A stretch of 64,000 bases of DNA from JBLNDJ01 sp050261515 (GCA_050261515.1 JBLNDJ010000015.1:94033-158032); one strand, 5' to 3'. Positions 1 through 8,428 are shown, numbered from the stretch's first letter. Program-made: numbers and translations. The notes: generated by a model from the letters alone, not told the origin.

Positions 1-1095
1 GATCTGATACTTCACCGGCTTGCCCTTCTCGTCGGTGATCCGCAGCGGATCGCCCGTCGGGCCCACCAGCTCCACCTTGATGCGCCGCACGGATCCGTCC
101 CGCGCCTGGTTGGTGGGGTTGTAGGTCAGGTTGTACTGATTGCGGAGCGCTTCGGCGATCGCGCGAAAAATGCTCGGGAACTCGCCGTAAAACCGCGGCA
201 TAAACACCTGGCCGCCGGTTTCTTTCGAGAACGTGCGCAGCTGGTTTTCGGCCTGCAGGTCGTCCATGCGGCCGATCGAGCTGCGGTAGCCATGTGCGTC
301 GAGCCACTCGCGCACGGCGCGCGCGATCCCGATCGAGTAGATCGGCACTCCGGCGTCCTGGAGAATCTTGCGCGTCTTGTCGAACGTCAGCTTGCTGAAG
401 GTGTCGTCGCCCGAGGAAATCAGCACGATCGACTTGCGCCCCTCGATGTCCACCATGCGCTTGGCCGTATCGGTGATGGCGTCGAACAGGTTCGATTCCG
501 AAAAGGATGCAATCTGGAGCCGCCGCATGGCTTCATAGACTTCGCGCTTGTCGGTCGTGAAATCGCAGAGGATCTCCGGGCGCATGTCGTAGGCGATCAC
601 CGCTACGTAATCGTCCGGTTTCAGCGTCTCGACGAACCCGTAAGCGGCGGTCAGGGTCTGGTACCAGGTTTCGGTCCAGTAGCTCTGCCAGCGGTTCGAG
701 AACTCGATGACCAGCGCGACCGTCATCGGCGCTTCGCCGAGGCTGAACGTCTTGATCTCCTGCGGGACGTTGTCCTCGAGCACCCGGAAGTTGCCGCGCG
801 GAATGTTCGGAATGAAGCGGCCCTTGTTGTCGAGCACGGCGACATCGAGCGTGACCGACGTGACGTCGCTCTTGAAACTCGGCGTGCCCTCGGGAAGCTG
901 GCCCGGCTTCTTCTCGAACTTCGACGGGATCTTCGGCCCTTCCGCCGGCTCCGCGGTCGTGTCGCCCGGCTTTCTCGGCCTGGCGACGGTCGTGCTGCCT
1001 TCTTTTTTCGGGCCCTGATCCTGCGCAGCCATGGTCGCAATGCTCGCGACGGCGCACGCCAGAACAATAAGACTGATCTTTCCGGGGGTGCTCAT
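1..1095 (-). CDS. VWFA-related acidobacterial domain protein (partial, 3' end outside window)
   Basis: 365 codons are visible and the frame is still open at base 1, so the C-terminus is missing. Residues 1-24 form a signal peptide, so the protein is exported. A von Willebrand A fold follows from about residue 58. The first metal-binding motif, normally DxSxS, reads IEFSNRW: the aspartate is replaced by glutamate and the second serine by arginine, so metal-dependent adhesion by this site is doubtful. Later strands (DYVAVIAYD, KSIVLISSGDDT) fit the fold. The family matches the 'VWFA-related Acidobacterial domain' (TIGR03436-type), which is abundant in Solibacter-like genomes; its role is unknown. 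The ATG at 1095 has AGAGG six bases upstream and a TATAGT box at 1119-1114. Confidence 0.85.
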   Translation of the reverse strand, partial: MSTPGKISLIVLACAVASIATMAAQDQGPKKEGSTTVARPRKPGDTTAEPAEGPKIPSKFEKKPGQLPEGTPSFKSDVTSVTLDVAVLDNKGRFIPNIPRGNFRVLEDNVPQEIKTFSLGEAPMTVALVIEFSNRWQSYWTETWYQTLTAAYGFVETLKPDDYVAVIAYDMRPEILCDFTTDKREVYEAMRRLQIASFSESNLFDAITDTAKRMVDIEGRKSIVLISSGDDTFSKLTFDKTRKILQDAGVPIYSIGIARAVREWLDAHGYRSSIGRMDDLQAENQLRTFSKETGGQVFMPRFYGEFPSIFRAIAEALRNQYNLTYNPTNQARDGSVRRIKVELVGPTGDPLRITDEKGKPVKYQI

Positions 1096-1186
1096 ATGGG
1101 CCTCTGAACCACAACTATAGCAGCAACGCCGAATCCTGAAGGTTGGACGGGCGCCGGGTAGGGGAAGTTTCGAGGTGTACGGACCG

Positions 1187-1933
1187 CTAGTTCACCCACC
1201 TGTCGCGGTCATCCCGCTTCCGCAAGTACACCTGGAACTTTCTGCGCGCCCGCTTCACCTTCCAGTCGTTCACCTGTCCGCGCAGCGCCGCCACCGGCGC
1301 GAACCCCCGCATGTTCAGGCGCAGCTTCAGGAAGATGTAGCCGAAGATCATGCCGCCCAGGTGCGCGATGTGGCTGACGCCCGAACCGGGCCGCCACGAT
1401 CCGATGAAAGCGATGGCGCCGAAAATCATGACGGCGTACTTGGCCTTGATGGGGAACAGCAGGCTCATCAGGATGACGCGGTCGGCGTACACGACGCCAT
1501 AGGCGAGCAGGAGGCCGTAGATGGCCCCGGAAGCGCCGATCGTGCGCGCCAGCATTTCCGAGGGCCGCACGAGCGCGGCCGCAATCACGCATAGCGCGGC
1601 CCCGATCCCGCACAGGAAGTAATATTGCAGGAAGCGTTTCGTGCCCCAATCGCGCTCCAGGTCCAGCCCGAACATCCACAGCACCAGCATGTTGAACAGG
1701 ATGTGCCAGATGCCGCTGTGCAGGAACATGTACGTGAACGGCTGCCAGACGAACCCGAGCTGCAGCACCATGGCGGGCACCAGGCCCATGAGGCGGAACA
1801 GGTCCGTATGAAGGAACACCTCGGCGAGATTGTCGAGGACAAAAATAGCGATGTTGCTGATGAGCAGCCACTTCACGCCGGGAGGGAAATAACCCGAATA
1901 AAAGCTCGAGCGGCGGAACCTGGTGTATTGCAT
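1187..1933 (-). CDS. rhomboid family intramembrane serine protease
   Basis: 248 aa multi-spanning membrane protein. The rhomboid catalytic serine is Ser135 in GASGAIYG and the catalytic histidine is His191 in HIAHLGG on a later helix, giving the Ser-His dyad. The family's HxxxN motif is present (HILFN, from His77). It would cleave membrane-anchored substrates inside the bilayer; substrates cannot be read from sequence. I chose the ATG at 1933 (MQYTRFRR) rather than a longer upstream frame, because the extra 66 residues of that frame are arginine-rich and antisense to the next gene. The tail after residue 200 is basic and cytoplasmic. It is in the same orientation as the small membrane protein upstream. 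Confidence 0.9.
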   Translation of the reverse strand: MQYTRFRRSSFYSGYFPPGVKWLLISNIAIFVLDNLAEVFLHTDLFRLMGLVPAMVLQLGFVWQPFTYMFLHSGIWHILFNMLVLWMFGLDLERDWGTKRFLQYYFLCGIGAALCVIAAALVRPSEMLARTIGASGAIYGLLLAYGVVYADRVILMSLLFPIKAKYAVMIFGAIAFIGSWRPGSGVSHIAHLGGMIFGYIFLKLRLNMRGFAPVAALRGQVNDWKVKRARRKFQVYLRKRDDRDRWVN

Positions 1934-1974
1934 GAAAGGCGCGGACCCGTCAAAGCCAGAATAACAGAAACGGG

Positions 1975-2262
1975 CTAGGAGACGGCCTCGCCGCCGCCGC
2001 GCCCGAAGCGGTTCAGGATCGCGGCGCAGGTTTGCAGCACCCCGGCCATCGCGATCCACACCTGCCAGTGAGAAAAAATGCCGCGGGAAATGGCGAACTC
2101 GCCCGTCCAGTTCAAATCGTAGCCGAGCCTCCAAGCCCCGAGAACAAGCGACATCACAGCCGCGGGCGTCAACAATGCCGCCGCGACGGATGCGAGCTCG
2201 CGGCTACGCGCGATCCGCCGTTCCATCGCAGCGTCGCGCCGCAACCGAATCCGCACCTTCAT
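1975..2262 (-). CDS. small membrane protein of unknown function
   Basis: 95 aa with a basic N-terminus (MKVRIRLRRDAAMERR), a hydrophobic segment near residues 25-45 and a second near 66-84, so probably two membrane passes. I do not recognise a family. It lies 41 bases upstream of the rhomboid gene on the same strand and may share its transcript. Coding potential is supported by the hydrophobic periodicity and by the lack of any competing frame. Confidence 0.6.
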   Translation of the reverse strand: MKVRIRLRRDAAMERRIARSRELASVAAALLTPAAVMSLVLGAWRLGYDLNWTGEFAISRGIFSHWQVWIAMAGVLQTCAAILNRFGRGGGEAVS

Positions 2263-2381
2263 GGTTTAAGCGTCAGAGGTTTTACATTAGCATGACGCGG
2301 CCACGCGGCCCAAAAGCCGGAGCGGTGAAGACTGCGATACATTGTCTTTTGGCGGAAACAAACCCGAGGACTCCATACGCT

Positions 2382-3557
2382 ATGCGCAAAATCAAAACTG
2401 CTGTAGTCGGCACCGGTTTCATGGGACGGGTGCACACGGAAGCGATTCGCAGGCTCGGCAACGTCGAGATCGCGGCGGTGGCCGCGGAAAACGACGAGCT
2501 GGGCGCCGCGTTCGCGCAACAGACGGGCGTCGAAAAGATCGTCACCGATTACAACGTGCTGCTCAAGGATCCTGCGATCGAAGCGATTCACATCTGCACG
2601 CCGAACGCGCTGCACTATCCGATCGCGAAGGCCGCGATGCTGGCGGGAAAGAACGTGCTCTGCGAAAAACCGCTGGCCATGTCGTCGGCCGAAGCGGCCG
2701 AACTGGTCAAGCTCGCCGCCGACCGGAAGATCGTCAACTGCCTCAACCACAACCTGCGCTTCTATCCCGCGGTGCAGCAGATCCGCGCGATGATCGCCGG
2801 CGGCGAGCTCGGCGACATCCTGGTCGTGCAGGGCACCTACTCGCAGGACTGGCTGCTCTACGACACTGACTGGAACTGGCGCATCGTGGCCAAGGAAAAC
2901 GGCCCGCTGCGCGTCATGGGCGACATCGGCTCGCACTGGATGGACATGATCATGCACGTCACCGGGCAGCCCATCACGGCGCTGTGCGCGGACATGCACA
3001 CGTTCCACAAGACGCGCAAGCGCCCCAAGAAAGCCGTCGAGACTTTCGCGGGCAAGACGCTCAAGCCCGAGGATTACGAGGAAGTGCCGATCGACACCGA
3101 GGACTTCGGCGCCGTCCTCCTGAAGCTCGGCGAGAAAGCGCGCGGCGCCTTCACGGTGAGCCAGGTGAACGTCGGCTGCAAGAACCGCTTCCAGATCGAA
3201 ATCTTCGGTACCAAGGCCGGCGCGATGTGGAACCAGGAGCGGCCGGACGAGCTGTGGATCGGCCACCGCAACGAGCCGAACCAGATCATCATCAAGGACC
3301 CGTCGCTGCTCGACGCCAAGGCGCGCGGCTATGCGGACCTGCCGGGCGGACATAGCGAAGGCTACGACGACGCGCACAAGCAGTGCTTCCGGCGCTTCTA
3401 TGCGCGCGTGGCCGACCCCAATGCGCCCGTCGAGTATCCGACCTTTGAGGATGGCCTGCACATGATGAGGATTCTCGAGAAGGCCATCGAGAGCGCGCAG
3501 AAGCGCGCGTGGGTGGACGTCGAGCCGACGCCGCACGCGAGCCAGGTCTCGGCCTAG
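2382..3557 (+). CDS. Gfo/Idh/MocA family NAD(P)-dependent oxidoreductase
   Basis: 391 aa. The N-terminal Rossmann fold starts at residue 6 with VVGTGFMGRVH (GxGxxG type), and the family's EKP motif is at 95-97 (CEKPLAM). The C-terminal half is the alpha/beta domain typical of glucose-fructose oxidoreductase and inositol dehydrogenase relatives, with DIGSHWMD and HSEGYDD. Expected chemistry is NAD(P)-dependent oxidation or reduction of a sugar or cyclitol; the substrate is not predictable here. The ATG at 2382 was chosen because the glycine motif then sits at the usual distance from the N-terminus; GAGGA lies about 10 bases upstream. It ends four bases inside the convergent AlaX-like gene. Confidence 0.9.
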   Translation: MRKIKTAVVGTGFMGRVHTEAIRRLGNVEIAAVAAENDELGAAFAQQTGVEKIVTDYNVLLKDPAIEAIHICTPNALHYPIAKAAMLAGKNVLCEKPLAMSSAEAAELVKLAADRKIVNCLNHNLRFYPAVQQIRAMIAGGELGDILVVQGTYSQDWLLYDTDWNWRIVAKENGPLRVMGDIGSHWMDMIMHVTGQPITALCADMHTFHKTRKRPKKAVETFAGKTLKPEDYEEVPIDTEDFGAVLLKLGEKARGAFTVSQVNVGCKNRFQIEIFGTKAGAMWNQERPDELWIGHRNEPNQIIIKDPSLLDAKARGYADLPGGHSEGYDDAHKQCFRRFYARVADPNAPVEYPTFEDGLHMMRILEKAIESAQKRAWVDVEPTPHASQVSA

Positions 3558-4723
3558 ATCGCGCTTTTCACAGCGGCGGCCAGCGCATCCAGGCAATTGC
3601 GCGAGGGGACGCTTCCCTGAGCCGTCTGGGCGCTGCCGCCGCCTCTCCCACCGAACGCGGAGACGGCGTTTTTCACGACGTTGCCCGCGTGTATGCCCGC
3701 GTCCTTCGATACTGAGACGAGCAGCGACGGCGGGTCCTCCACGATGTACACCAGGCACGCGCGCGCACCCGCGGTGAAGCCCTGAGCCAGCCCGCGCACT
3801 TCGTCGTCGAGCGATCCCTTCGCGGCCCTGCGGAACGCGAACCGCAACCCGGCCGGGTCCGGCGGCGTCGCCTCGTACAACTCGCGCCCGTTCCGCACGG
3901 CCAGCTCGGCGGCGAGTTTGCGGCGGATTTTCTCGGAGGCATCAAGCGCTTGCGCCTGTCTGGCTACCAGCGCGGGCGTTTCCTCCGGCGCCGCGGAGAA
4001 AGCCCGCGCGATTTGCGAGACCGCGTTGAAATCCGCGCGCGCCCGCCGGACGGCCCGCGCGCCGCACAGAAATTCGAGCCGCGTGTTGCCGTGCACGCGC
4101 TCGATCTTGCGGATGAAGATCGGCCCGATCTCGCCCGTCGCCCGCACATGCGTTCCGCCGCACGCGCTGCGATCGAAGTCCGCGATGGTGACGATGCGCA
4201 GCGTGCCTTCGCGTTCGGCCGGCTTCCGCAGGCCCGCCGCCTCGGAAGCGTCTTCGAAAGAAATGATCACGGGCCGGTTCTCGGAGACGACTTCGTGTGC
4301 GCGCAACTCGGCTGCGGCCGCCTGCTCGTCGGTGATGCTGCCGGCGATATCGACGGTGGCGCTCGCGGCGCTCAGGTGGAATCCGACGGTCTCGGCGCCG
4401 TACATCTCGATCAGGACCTTCGAGAGCAGGTGCTGGCCCGTGTGCTGCTGCATGTGGTCGAAGCGGCGGGGCCACGCGATGCGGCACTCGGCTTCGCCCG
4501 GCGCGACCGGTTCCGAGGTAAGGTGCGCGATGCGCTCGCCTTCGTCGATCACGTCGATGACGGGCGCGCCCGCGATGACGCCGGTGTCATGCGGCTGCCC
4601 GCCCGAGGTGGGATAGAAAGCGGTGCGGTCGAGGTAGACGCGGCGCCCGCCCTCGGCCGTTTCGATCACCGATGCGGGAAATTCTTTGAGGTAGGAATCC
4701 TGGTAGTAGAGGCGCGCGGTCAT
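3554..4723 (-). CDS. AlaX-like alanyl-tRNA editing / DHHA1 domain hydrolase
   Basis: 389 aa. The editing-site zinc ligands of AlaRS/ThrRS second-domain proteins are visible: His90 and His94 (HMQQH) and Cys188 and His192 (CGGTH). The C-terminal third carries the glycine-rich DHHA1-type end (FGGRGGG). No aminoacylation domain precedes it, so it is a free-standing editing enzyme that would hydrolyse mischarged tRNA-Ala (Ser or Gly), like the long AlaX class. The start at 4723 gives MTARLYY and lies 7 bases after the nuoA stop, so the two probably share a transcript. The stop overlaps the convergent oxidoreductase by 4 bases. Confidence 0.88.
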   Translation of the reverse strand: MTARLYYQDSYLKEFPASVIETAEGGRRVYLDRTAFYPTSGGQPHDTGVIAGAPVIDVIDEGERIAHLTSEPVAPGEAECRIAWPRRFDHMQQHTGQHLLSKVLIEMYGAETVGFHLSAASATVDIAGSITDEQAAAAELRAHEVVSENRPVIISFEDASEAAGLRKPAEREGTLRIVTIADFDRSACGGTHVRATGEIGPIFIRKIERVHGNTRLEFLCGARAVRRARADFNAVSQIARAFSAAPEETPALVARQAQALDASEKIRRKLAAELAVRNGRELYEATPPDPAGLRFAFRRAAKGSLDDEVRGLAQGFTAGARACLVYIVEDPPSLLVSVSKDAGIHAGNVVKNAVSAFGGRGGGSAQTAQGSVPSRNCLDALAAAVKSAI

Positions 4724-4730
4724 CGCGAGG

Positions 4731-5087
4731 CTAGACCCACTCGAGCGCGCCCTTCTTCCAGGCCCAGATGTATCCGACCACCAGGATCGCCAGAAACACC
4801 GCGATCTCGGCCACGCCGAACCAGCCAAGCTGGTGATAGCGAACCGCCCAGGGGTACAGGAAAATCGTTTCCACGTCGAAGATGACGAACAGGATCGCCA
4901 CGATGTAGAAACGGACCGTGTAGCGCCCTCGCGAGTCCGAAGCCGCGCGGATACCGCACTCGTAAGCCTCGAGTTTGGTCGAAACCGGCACCGACGGCCG
5001 GACCAGCTTTCCCAACGCCAGAACGACCACCGGGAACGCCGCCGCGAACACCGCGAAGATGAAGATGGGCAGGTAGGCTGCGGGCAT
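4731..5087 (-). CDS. nuoA: NADH-quinone oxidoreductase subunit A
   Basis: 118 aa, the usual NuoA length, with three membrane helices (about 5-25, 61-80 and 90-110). Family marks are present: YECG with Cys44 in the first loop, and FDVET with Asp71 and Glu73 in the second helix. It forms part of the membrane arm of respiratory complex I. It is alone here: no other nuo gene is in the window, and it is followed by an unrelated tRNA-editing gene. ATG 5087 was preferred to an upstream in-frame ATG because it matches the family N-terminus and lies 8 bases after a TAACAT -10-like box with no Shine-Dalgarno. Confidence 0.93.
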   Translation of the reverse strand: MPAAYLPIFIFAVFAAAFPVVVLALGKLVRPSVPVSTKLEAYECGIRAASDSRGRYTVRFYIVAILFVIFDVETIFLYPWAVRYHQLGWFGVAEIAVFLAILVVGYIWAWKKGALEWV

Positions 5088-5095
5088 AAGACCAC

Positions 5096-5101
5096 ATGTT
5101 A
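5096..5101 (-). promoter_or_regulatory. -10-like box TAACAT for nuoA
   Basis: TAACAT on the minus strand ends 8 bases before the nuoA ATG, which would place transcription start at or within two bases of the start codon. No Shine-Dalgarno sequence lies between. Confidence 0.35.
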
Positions 5102-5162
5102 ACACGGCGGCCTCGTGCCGCCCGGCGCGCACAGTCTTGTCCCGCACGGGCTCATGGCACGC

Positions 5163-5168
5163 TATAGT
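5163..5168 (+). promoter_or_regulatory. -10-like box TATAGT for pgsA
   Basis: TATAGT ends 11 bases before the pgsA ATG at 5180. The remaining leader would be only about 5 bases, although AGGGG lies in that gap and could act as a ribosome site if transcription starts further upstream. Confidence 0.35.
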
Positions 5169-5179
5169 TGAGGGGTCAG

Positions 5180-5863
5180 ATGAACGTGCCGAACCTGCTG
5201 ACGTTGCTTCGGATCTTCTTCGTGCCGCTGATCGTTGCGGCTCTCGTGCAGGAGCACCGCACCTTCGAGGTGGCCGGATACCTGATCCCGAACTGCCTGC
5301 TGGCGCTCGCGATCTTCCTGGCCGCTTCGGCTACGGACCTTCTCGACGGATACCTCGCCCGGCGCTGGAAGCAGGTCACCACGGTCGGAACGCTGCTCGA
5401 CCCGATCGCCGACAAGCTACTCATTTCCTCAGCCCTGATCGCTCTCGTGCAGGTTCACGTGGTTCCCGCCTGGATCGTGATCCTGATCGTCGGCCGGGAG
5501 TTCGCCGTCACCGGCCTGCGCAGCATCGCGGCCGCGGCCGGCTATACCATCAAGGCGAGCGAACTCGGCAAGACGAAGATGGTGGCCCAGGTGATCGCCG
5601 TCGCACTGTTCCTCATCGGTATGTACTGGGCCCCCCTGGCGCCATGGGCGATGTACTGGATGTGGGTCGTAGTCGCCTTCGCGGTCATTTCAGCCGCGGG
5701 CTACTTCCGCAAGTTCTGGCGCAAGGTTGACCAGGAAATAAAGGTCCGCAGCCGCCACGAGCTGCTGCGCCTCGAACGAGAGCGCGCGCGGCTCAGAGCC
5801 CATCGTCCGGAACAGCCGGAGGCGGAACCGGAGCCGCCGGTGGTGCGGGAGAAGCAGGGCTGA
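5180..5863 (+). CDS. pgsA: CDP-diacylglycerol--glycerol-3-phosphate 3-phosphatidyltransferase
   Basis: 227 aa polytopic membrane enzyme. The CDP-alcohol phosphatidyltransferase signature is complete: Asp53-x2-Asp56-Gly57-x2-Ala60-Arg61-x8-Gly70-x3-Asp74-x3-Asp78. It makes phosphatidylglycerol phosphate, the committed step to PG and cardiolipin, at the inner membrane. ATG 5180 (MNVPNLLTLLR) is the family-typical N-terminus; an ATG 12 bases upstream is less likely. The basic C-terminal tail (from about residue 190) is longer than usual and overlaps the 3' end of the convergent RodZ-like gene by 71 bases. Confidence 0.92.
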   Translation: MNVPNLLTLLRIFFVPLIVAALVQEHRTFEVAGYLIPNCLLALAIFLAASATDLLDGYLARRWKQVTTVGTLLDPIADKLLISSALIALVQVHVVPAWIVILIVGREFAVTGLRSIAAAAGYTIKASELGKTKMVAQVIAVALFLIGMYWAPLAPWAMYWMWVVVAFAVISAAGYFRKFWRKVDQEIKVRSRHELLRLERERARLRAHRPEQPEAEPEPPVVREKQG

Positions 5864-6650
5864 GCACCTTGAACCCCTCGGGCGTGAACTGCACCGTCCG
5901 GGGACGGCCGGGAGGCCCGATCTCACCCACGGGCTTTTCATTCCAGGTCACCTGAAGCGCCGCCGGATCGCCTACCCGGACGTTCGCCGACGACTGGCCT
6001 TCGAAGCTCTTTGTTTCGTCCGGGTTCAGGATTCCGCTGTAAACGGCTTGCCCATCCACCACTACCCGCACCCACGCCTCGCCGGTGGCATGCATCTGGA
6101 TGCGGATCGGAGCGTTCCCCACGGGCGCGGCAACGGGCTGCTGCGGCTTGGGCTCTTCGACCGGCGCCGGCGCAGACGTGGCCGGAACCGGCTCGGGAGG
6201 GTGTATCACCACCACCGGTGGGGTCTTCTCGTGCCCCGCCGGAGCGGTGGCGTGCGTCTTCTGCCATAGCGCGTAAATCCCCGAGCAGGCGGCCACGATC
6301 AGCAGGAACGCGATCAAGGCCCCGAGCGGCCGCCGGTCCCGCGTCCGCGGCCCCACATGGACGGCCGCCGCGGGCGGAAAGGTCTCCTCCGCGATCACCT
6401 CCGGCTCGGGTTCCTCTGCCGCGGTCAGCCGCTTTAGTTCGGGCTCGAATTCCTCTTCGTCGAGCCCCAGCGCGCGGGCGTACTGGCGCACAAAACTGCG
6501 GGTAAAAAAGCTGCCCGGAAGTTTTTCGAGATCGTCGGCCTCGATCGCTTCGAGCATACTTGGATTGATCTTGGTTTGCTCGGCGAGACGGTCGATGTCC
6601 AATCCCCGCCGTAGGCGCTCCTGCCGGAGGCGGTCACCGATGGAATCCAT
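5793..6650 (-). CDS. RodZ-like helix-turn-helix membrane protein
   Basis: 285 aa. Residues 1-70 are an Xre/RodZ-type helix-turn-helix (IGDRLRQERLRRGLDIDRLA, ARALGLDEEEF). A single membrane helix follows at about 109-129, then a proline-rich linker and a DUF4115-type beta domain (about 185-265). In E. coli RodZ links MreB filaments to the cell-shape machinery, and a similar role is inferred. ATG 6650 (MDSIGDRLR) was chosen over an upstream in-frame ATG because the HTH begins immediately. The last 71 bases overlap pgsA tail to tail, so both C-termini are encoded by the same DNA on opposite strands. Confidence 0.82.
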   Translation of the reverse strand: MDSIGDRLRQERLRRGLDIDRLAEQTKINPSMLEAIEADDLEKLPGSFFTRSFVRQYARALGLDEEEFEPELKRLTAAEEPEPEVIAEETFPPAAAVHVGPRTRDRRPLGALIAFLLIVAACSGIYALWQKTHATAPAGHEKTPPVVVIHPPEPVPATSAPAPVEEPKPQQPVAAPVGNAPIRIQMHATGEAWVRVVVDGQAVYSGILNPDETKSFEGQSSANVRVGDPAALQVTWNEKPVGEIGPPGRPRTVQFTPEGFKVLSPASPAPPAAPVPPPAVPDDGL

Positions 6651-6689
6651 AGGGCGGGCACAAATTCCCACGCTCATGATACCAGAATC

Positions 6690-6974
6690 GGCCTAAGACC
6701 GGATCGGCTTTATACCCGGGGCGACCTGCCCCAGTTTCCCGAGCCGCCGAGTGACGCGCGTGCTGGACAATCTGATCGCAAGGCGCGGCCGGCCCGCGGG
6801 GTGGGGCCCTTCGGCGCCTGCGGGGGTGTTGATCCGCGCCCCCCCCGCGCAGCGGGCAAGGGGTCAGGTCAGGCGCTCTGCCTACGATGTGGGGCTCTAG
6901 GAGTTTCACCGGGGGATCAATAGATCTAGCGTACCGGGACTACTAAGTACCTCCGGTTCATTGCTGCACATTCC
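6690..6974. other. non-coding stretch with GC-rich inverted repeat
   Basis: No credible gene lies between the RodZ-like gene and the PEP-CTERM gene (6651-7020). The left part is very GC-rich and includes an inverted repeat, GGCGCGG at 6782-6788 and CCGCGCC at 6834-6840, enclosing further GC runs. From about 6900 the composition drops abruptly toward AT. The function of the stretch is unknown. Confidence 0.4.
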
Positions 6975-7003
6975 TTGAGTCGATAATGTAGCAATTGTAA
7001 TAC
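6975..7003 (+). promoter_or_regulatory. candidate promoter of the PEP-CTERM gene
   Basis: TTGAGT (6975-6980) and TAATAC (6998-7003) are separated by 17 bases, and the Shine-Dalgarno AAGGAG lies just before the ATG at 7021. The -35/-10 spacing is ideal for a sigma-70-type promoter, but the predicted start would leave a leader of only about 11 bases. Confidence 0.4.
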
Positions 7004-7020
7004 ACAAAGGAGTGTAGTCT

Positions 7021-7701
7021 ATGTCCCATTTGAGAGTGCTGAGTCGCACGTGCGCAGCATGCCTTTTGGTGCTTCTGGCGCCTATAGCTGTAAATGCAAC
7101 AACAATCACGTTCGATCTGGGGTATATGTTCGATCAGAATCCCCCCACAACGATGGCTACCCCATACCTACAGGCCACTTTTAGCGACCACGAGGGGGGT
7201 GGAGTAGACCTGGTTATGACGGCGGTCAACCTGCCCTCAGGTGCGTATGTGGGGGATTGGTTCTTCAACACGACCGTCGCCAATCCGTCGTTGTTGACCT
7301 TCACCTATGTCGCAGGCGCGCAAGCCTCGGTCACGGTCAATTCCAACAAGATCCATTCGGGCAACATCGGCGACTACGACATCAGTTTCGTGTTTCCCTC
7401 CAGCCAGAGTTCGCCCAACAGGTTCGGGGCGACATCTTCCTCCACGTACCTGATCACGGGCCAGAACGTCACGGCGGAGAGTTTCGTATCGCTGGCCGAT
7501 CGGCACGGGCAAACGGAGCAACTCTACACCGTGGCGAACATAGGGGGCACCGGCAATGTCGGTTGGACCGGCGCGAAAGCGTATGTGACGCCTCCTGCGC
7601 CGCCGGTAACCACGGTTCCGGAACCGGGCGCGATGACTCTGCTCATGGCCGGTTCGGCGCTTCTGTTTGCCCCGAAACTGATCGCGCGGCTGCGGCGGTA
7701 A
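7021..7701 (+). CDS. PEP-CTERM sorting domain protein
   Basis: 226 aa secreted protein. Residues 1-26 are a signal peptide. The C-terminal 28 residues hold the PEP-CTERM tripartite signal: VPEPG at 199-203, a hydrophobic stretch (MTLLMAGSALLFAP) and a basic end (KLIARLRR). Exosortase is expected to cut there and deliver the mature protein to the surface or matrix. The middle (about 27-190) is rich in Thr, Ser and Gly and beta-like; I do not recognise a catalytic fold. AAGGAG ends about 8 bases upstream of the ATG. The gene and its promoter are less GC-rich than their neighbours. No exosortase gene is in the window. Confidence 0.88.
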   Translation: MSHLRVLSRTCAACLLVLLAPIAVNATTITFDLGYMFDQNPPTTMATPYLQATFSDHEGGGVDLVMTAVNLPSGAYVGDWFFNTTVANPSLLTFTYVAGAQASVTVNSNKIHSGNIGDYDISFVFPSSQSSPNRFGATSSSTYLITGQNVTAESFVSLADRHGQTEQLYTVANIGGTGNVGWTGAKAYVTPPAPPVTTVPEPGAMTLLMAGSALLFAPKLIARLRR

Positions 7702-7704
7702 AAT
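7699..7704 (+). promoter_or_regulatory. -10-like box TAAAAT for the metallo-hydrolase
   Basis: TAAAAT begins at the stop codon of the upstream PEP-CTERM gene and ends 7 bases before the ATG at 7712. Transcription from it would begin at the start codon itself. No Shine-Dalgarno is present. Confidence 0.45.
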
Positions 7705-7711
7705 ACGGACC

Positions 7712-8428
7712 ATGATACCTGCGGCGCTCCTCGTGGGGGTTGCGCTGGCCGGGACACAGGCGAATCGCCCGGCCGATGAATTTCAGACGGCGTCCGGCGT
7801 GGTCCGCATCACGCCGGTTCGCCACGCCAGCGCTGTGCTCGAGGCCGGCGGGCAGGTCCTCTGCCTCGACCCTTGGAGCGAAGGCAACTACGACGGCCTT
7901 CCCCAGGCCGATGTCGTCCTGATCACCGACACACACCAGGACCACATGGACCCGAAGGCGCTCCAGAAAGTGCGCAAGGCGAACGCGCCGGTGATCGGAC
8001 CTGAGGCGGTCGCGGCCGCGTTGCCGGGCGTCACGGTGCTGCGCTACGGCGAATCGCGCCAGATCGGGCCGTGGAAGATCGAAGCCGTCGCCGCCTACAA
8101 CCTGAAGCGCGGGCCGTCGGAAGGGAAGCTCTATCACGAAAAAGGCCGCGGCAACGGCTACGTGATCACGTACGGCGGCAAGCGGTTCTATTTCTCGGGC
8201 GACACCGAAGGCATCCCCGAAATGCGCGCGCTCAAGAACATCGAAGCCGCCTACGTCTGCATGAACCTGCCCTACACGATGACGCCCGCGGAAGCCGCAG
8301 AAGCCGTGCGCGCCTTCCACCCGCGCGTGGCGATTCCATATCACTACCGCGGAAGCGACCTGAGCGCGTTCGAGAAGGCGCTTGCCGGCTCGGGCATCGA
8401 GGTGCGGATCAGAGACTGGTATTACTGA
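7712..8428 (+). CDS. MBL-fold metal-dependent hydrolase (UlaG-like)
   Basis: 238 aa with a short signal peptide (about 1-18), so probably periplasmic. The metallo-beta-lactamase fold is shown by THQDHMD (His75, Asp77, His78, Asp80), SGDTEG in the middle and a late histidine in PYHYRGSD. The arrangement is that of UlaG/YtnP-like lactone or phosphodiester hydrolases; the substrate is unknown. It starts 10 bases after the PEP-CTERM gene. The stop overlaps the convergent heparinase-like gene by 7 bases. Confidence 0.85.
   Translation: MIPAALLVGVALAGTQANRPADEFQTASGVVRITPVRHASAVLEAGGQVLCLDPWSEGNYDGLPQADVVLITDTHQDHMDPKALQKVRKANAPVIGPEAVAAALPGVTVLRYGESRQIGPWKIEAVAAYNLKRGPSEGKLYHEKGRGNGYVITYGGKRFYFSGDTEGIPEMRALKNIEAAYVCMNLPYTMTPAEAAEAVRAFHPRVAIPYHYRGSDLSAFEKALAGSGIEVRIRDWYY

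Noticed and set aside
2259..3758. Long minus-strand frame antisense to the oxidoreductase gene
   Set aside because: Arginine-rich product typical of antisense frames in GC-rich DNA; the + strand frame carries the Rossmann and EKP motifs.
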